From Streptosporangiaceae bacterium (GTDB lineage Bacteria; Actinomycetota; Actinomycetes; Streptosporangiales; Streptosporangiaceae), in the NCBI GenBank assembly GCA_030040475.1, contig JASHTQ010000466.1:1-6041 (forward strand): a DNA stretch of 6,041 nucleotides. Direction: 5' to 3'. The notes below the pieces were generated by a model, which was not told where the DNA came from, searched no databases, and worked only from the letters and a program-made list of their open reading frames with translations. Below are positions 5,988-6,041 of this stretch, one piece after another (the first letter of the stretch is position 1; every line of letters starts with the position of its first letter). The position numbers and the translations under genes were made by a program.

Positions 5988-6041
5988 ATGGCCGAAGCCA
6001 GGCCCGCGGCCGACCGCAACCCGTCGGCCAGCACCGCCGAC
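5988..6041 (+). CDS. 5' end of a divergent gene, probably a TetR-family regulator (cut by window end)
   Basis: Only 18 codons are visible (MAEARPAADRNPSASTAD), running open to the last base. The start is well supported: an in-frame TAG at 5946-5948 leaves ATG 5988 as the only ATG, GTG or TTG start apart from one GTT/GTC stretch that cannot initiate. A strong purine-rich site AGGGGAGGGAG (5974-5984) lies just before it, with GGAGG at 5977-5981 spaced 6 nt. The residues are a low-complexity Ala/Pro/Ser N-terminus with no family signature. The call as a TetR-type repressor rests on context: divergent from a DrrAB-like exporter and sharing a region with paired palindromes. Another regulator type, or an unrelated gene, cannot be excluded. 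Confidence 0.55.
   Translation, partial: MAEARPAADRNPSASTAD

Overview
The window is very GC-rich, with G or C at most third codon positions and GGAG-type ribosome binding sites. Its protein families (cyclase-NB-ARC-TPR fusion, DrrAB-type exporter, Eis-type acetyltransferase) are typical of filamentous actinomycetes such as Streptomyces or Streptosporangium relatives. Genus cannot be read from the sequence. No tRNA, rRNA, CRISPR array, insertion sequence or phage gene was seen.

Layout: 1-108 is a leader without a convincing gene. 109-2922 (+) encodes one large 937-residue signalling protein: an N-terminal class III nucleotide cyclase-like domain with its metal and transition-state residues present, a STAND/NB-ARC ATPase core, and a C-terminal array of 42-residue kinesin-light-chain-type TPRs. 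After a 14-bp convergent gap comes a minus-strand set read right to left: a DrrA-like ABC ATPase (5869-4919), a DrrB-like ABC-2 permease (4926-4183, overlapping the ATPase by 8 nt) and, 61 bp further on, an Eis-like GNAT N-acetyltransferase (4121-2937). At the right edge a plus-strand gene starts at 5988 and is cut off by the window end.

The 118-bp divergent intergenic region (5870-5987) is visibly more AT-rich than its surroundings. It holds two adjacent 21-bp repeats, each containing a GCGTA-N5-TACGC palindrome. The repeats overlap the probable exporter promoter and abut the probable promoter of the divergent gene. This is the usual arrangement for a TetR-type repressor controlling itself and an adjacent drug exporter, so the truncated gene is probably that regulator, although its 18 visible residues do not prove it.

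Working model: the right half is a self-regulated small-molecule resistance unit, with export by the DrrAB-like transporter and possibly chemical inactivation by the Eis-like acetyltransferase in the same transcript. The left half is a separate convergent gene whose architecture suggests a ligand- or protein-sensing STAND switch that controls a built-in nucleotide cyclase. Its nucleotide-specificity residues (Glu58, Gly119) do not match an ordinary adenylate cyclase, which makes it the best candidate in the window for an undescribed signalling or defence protein.
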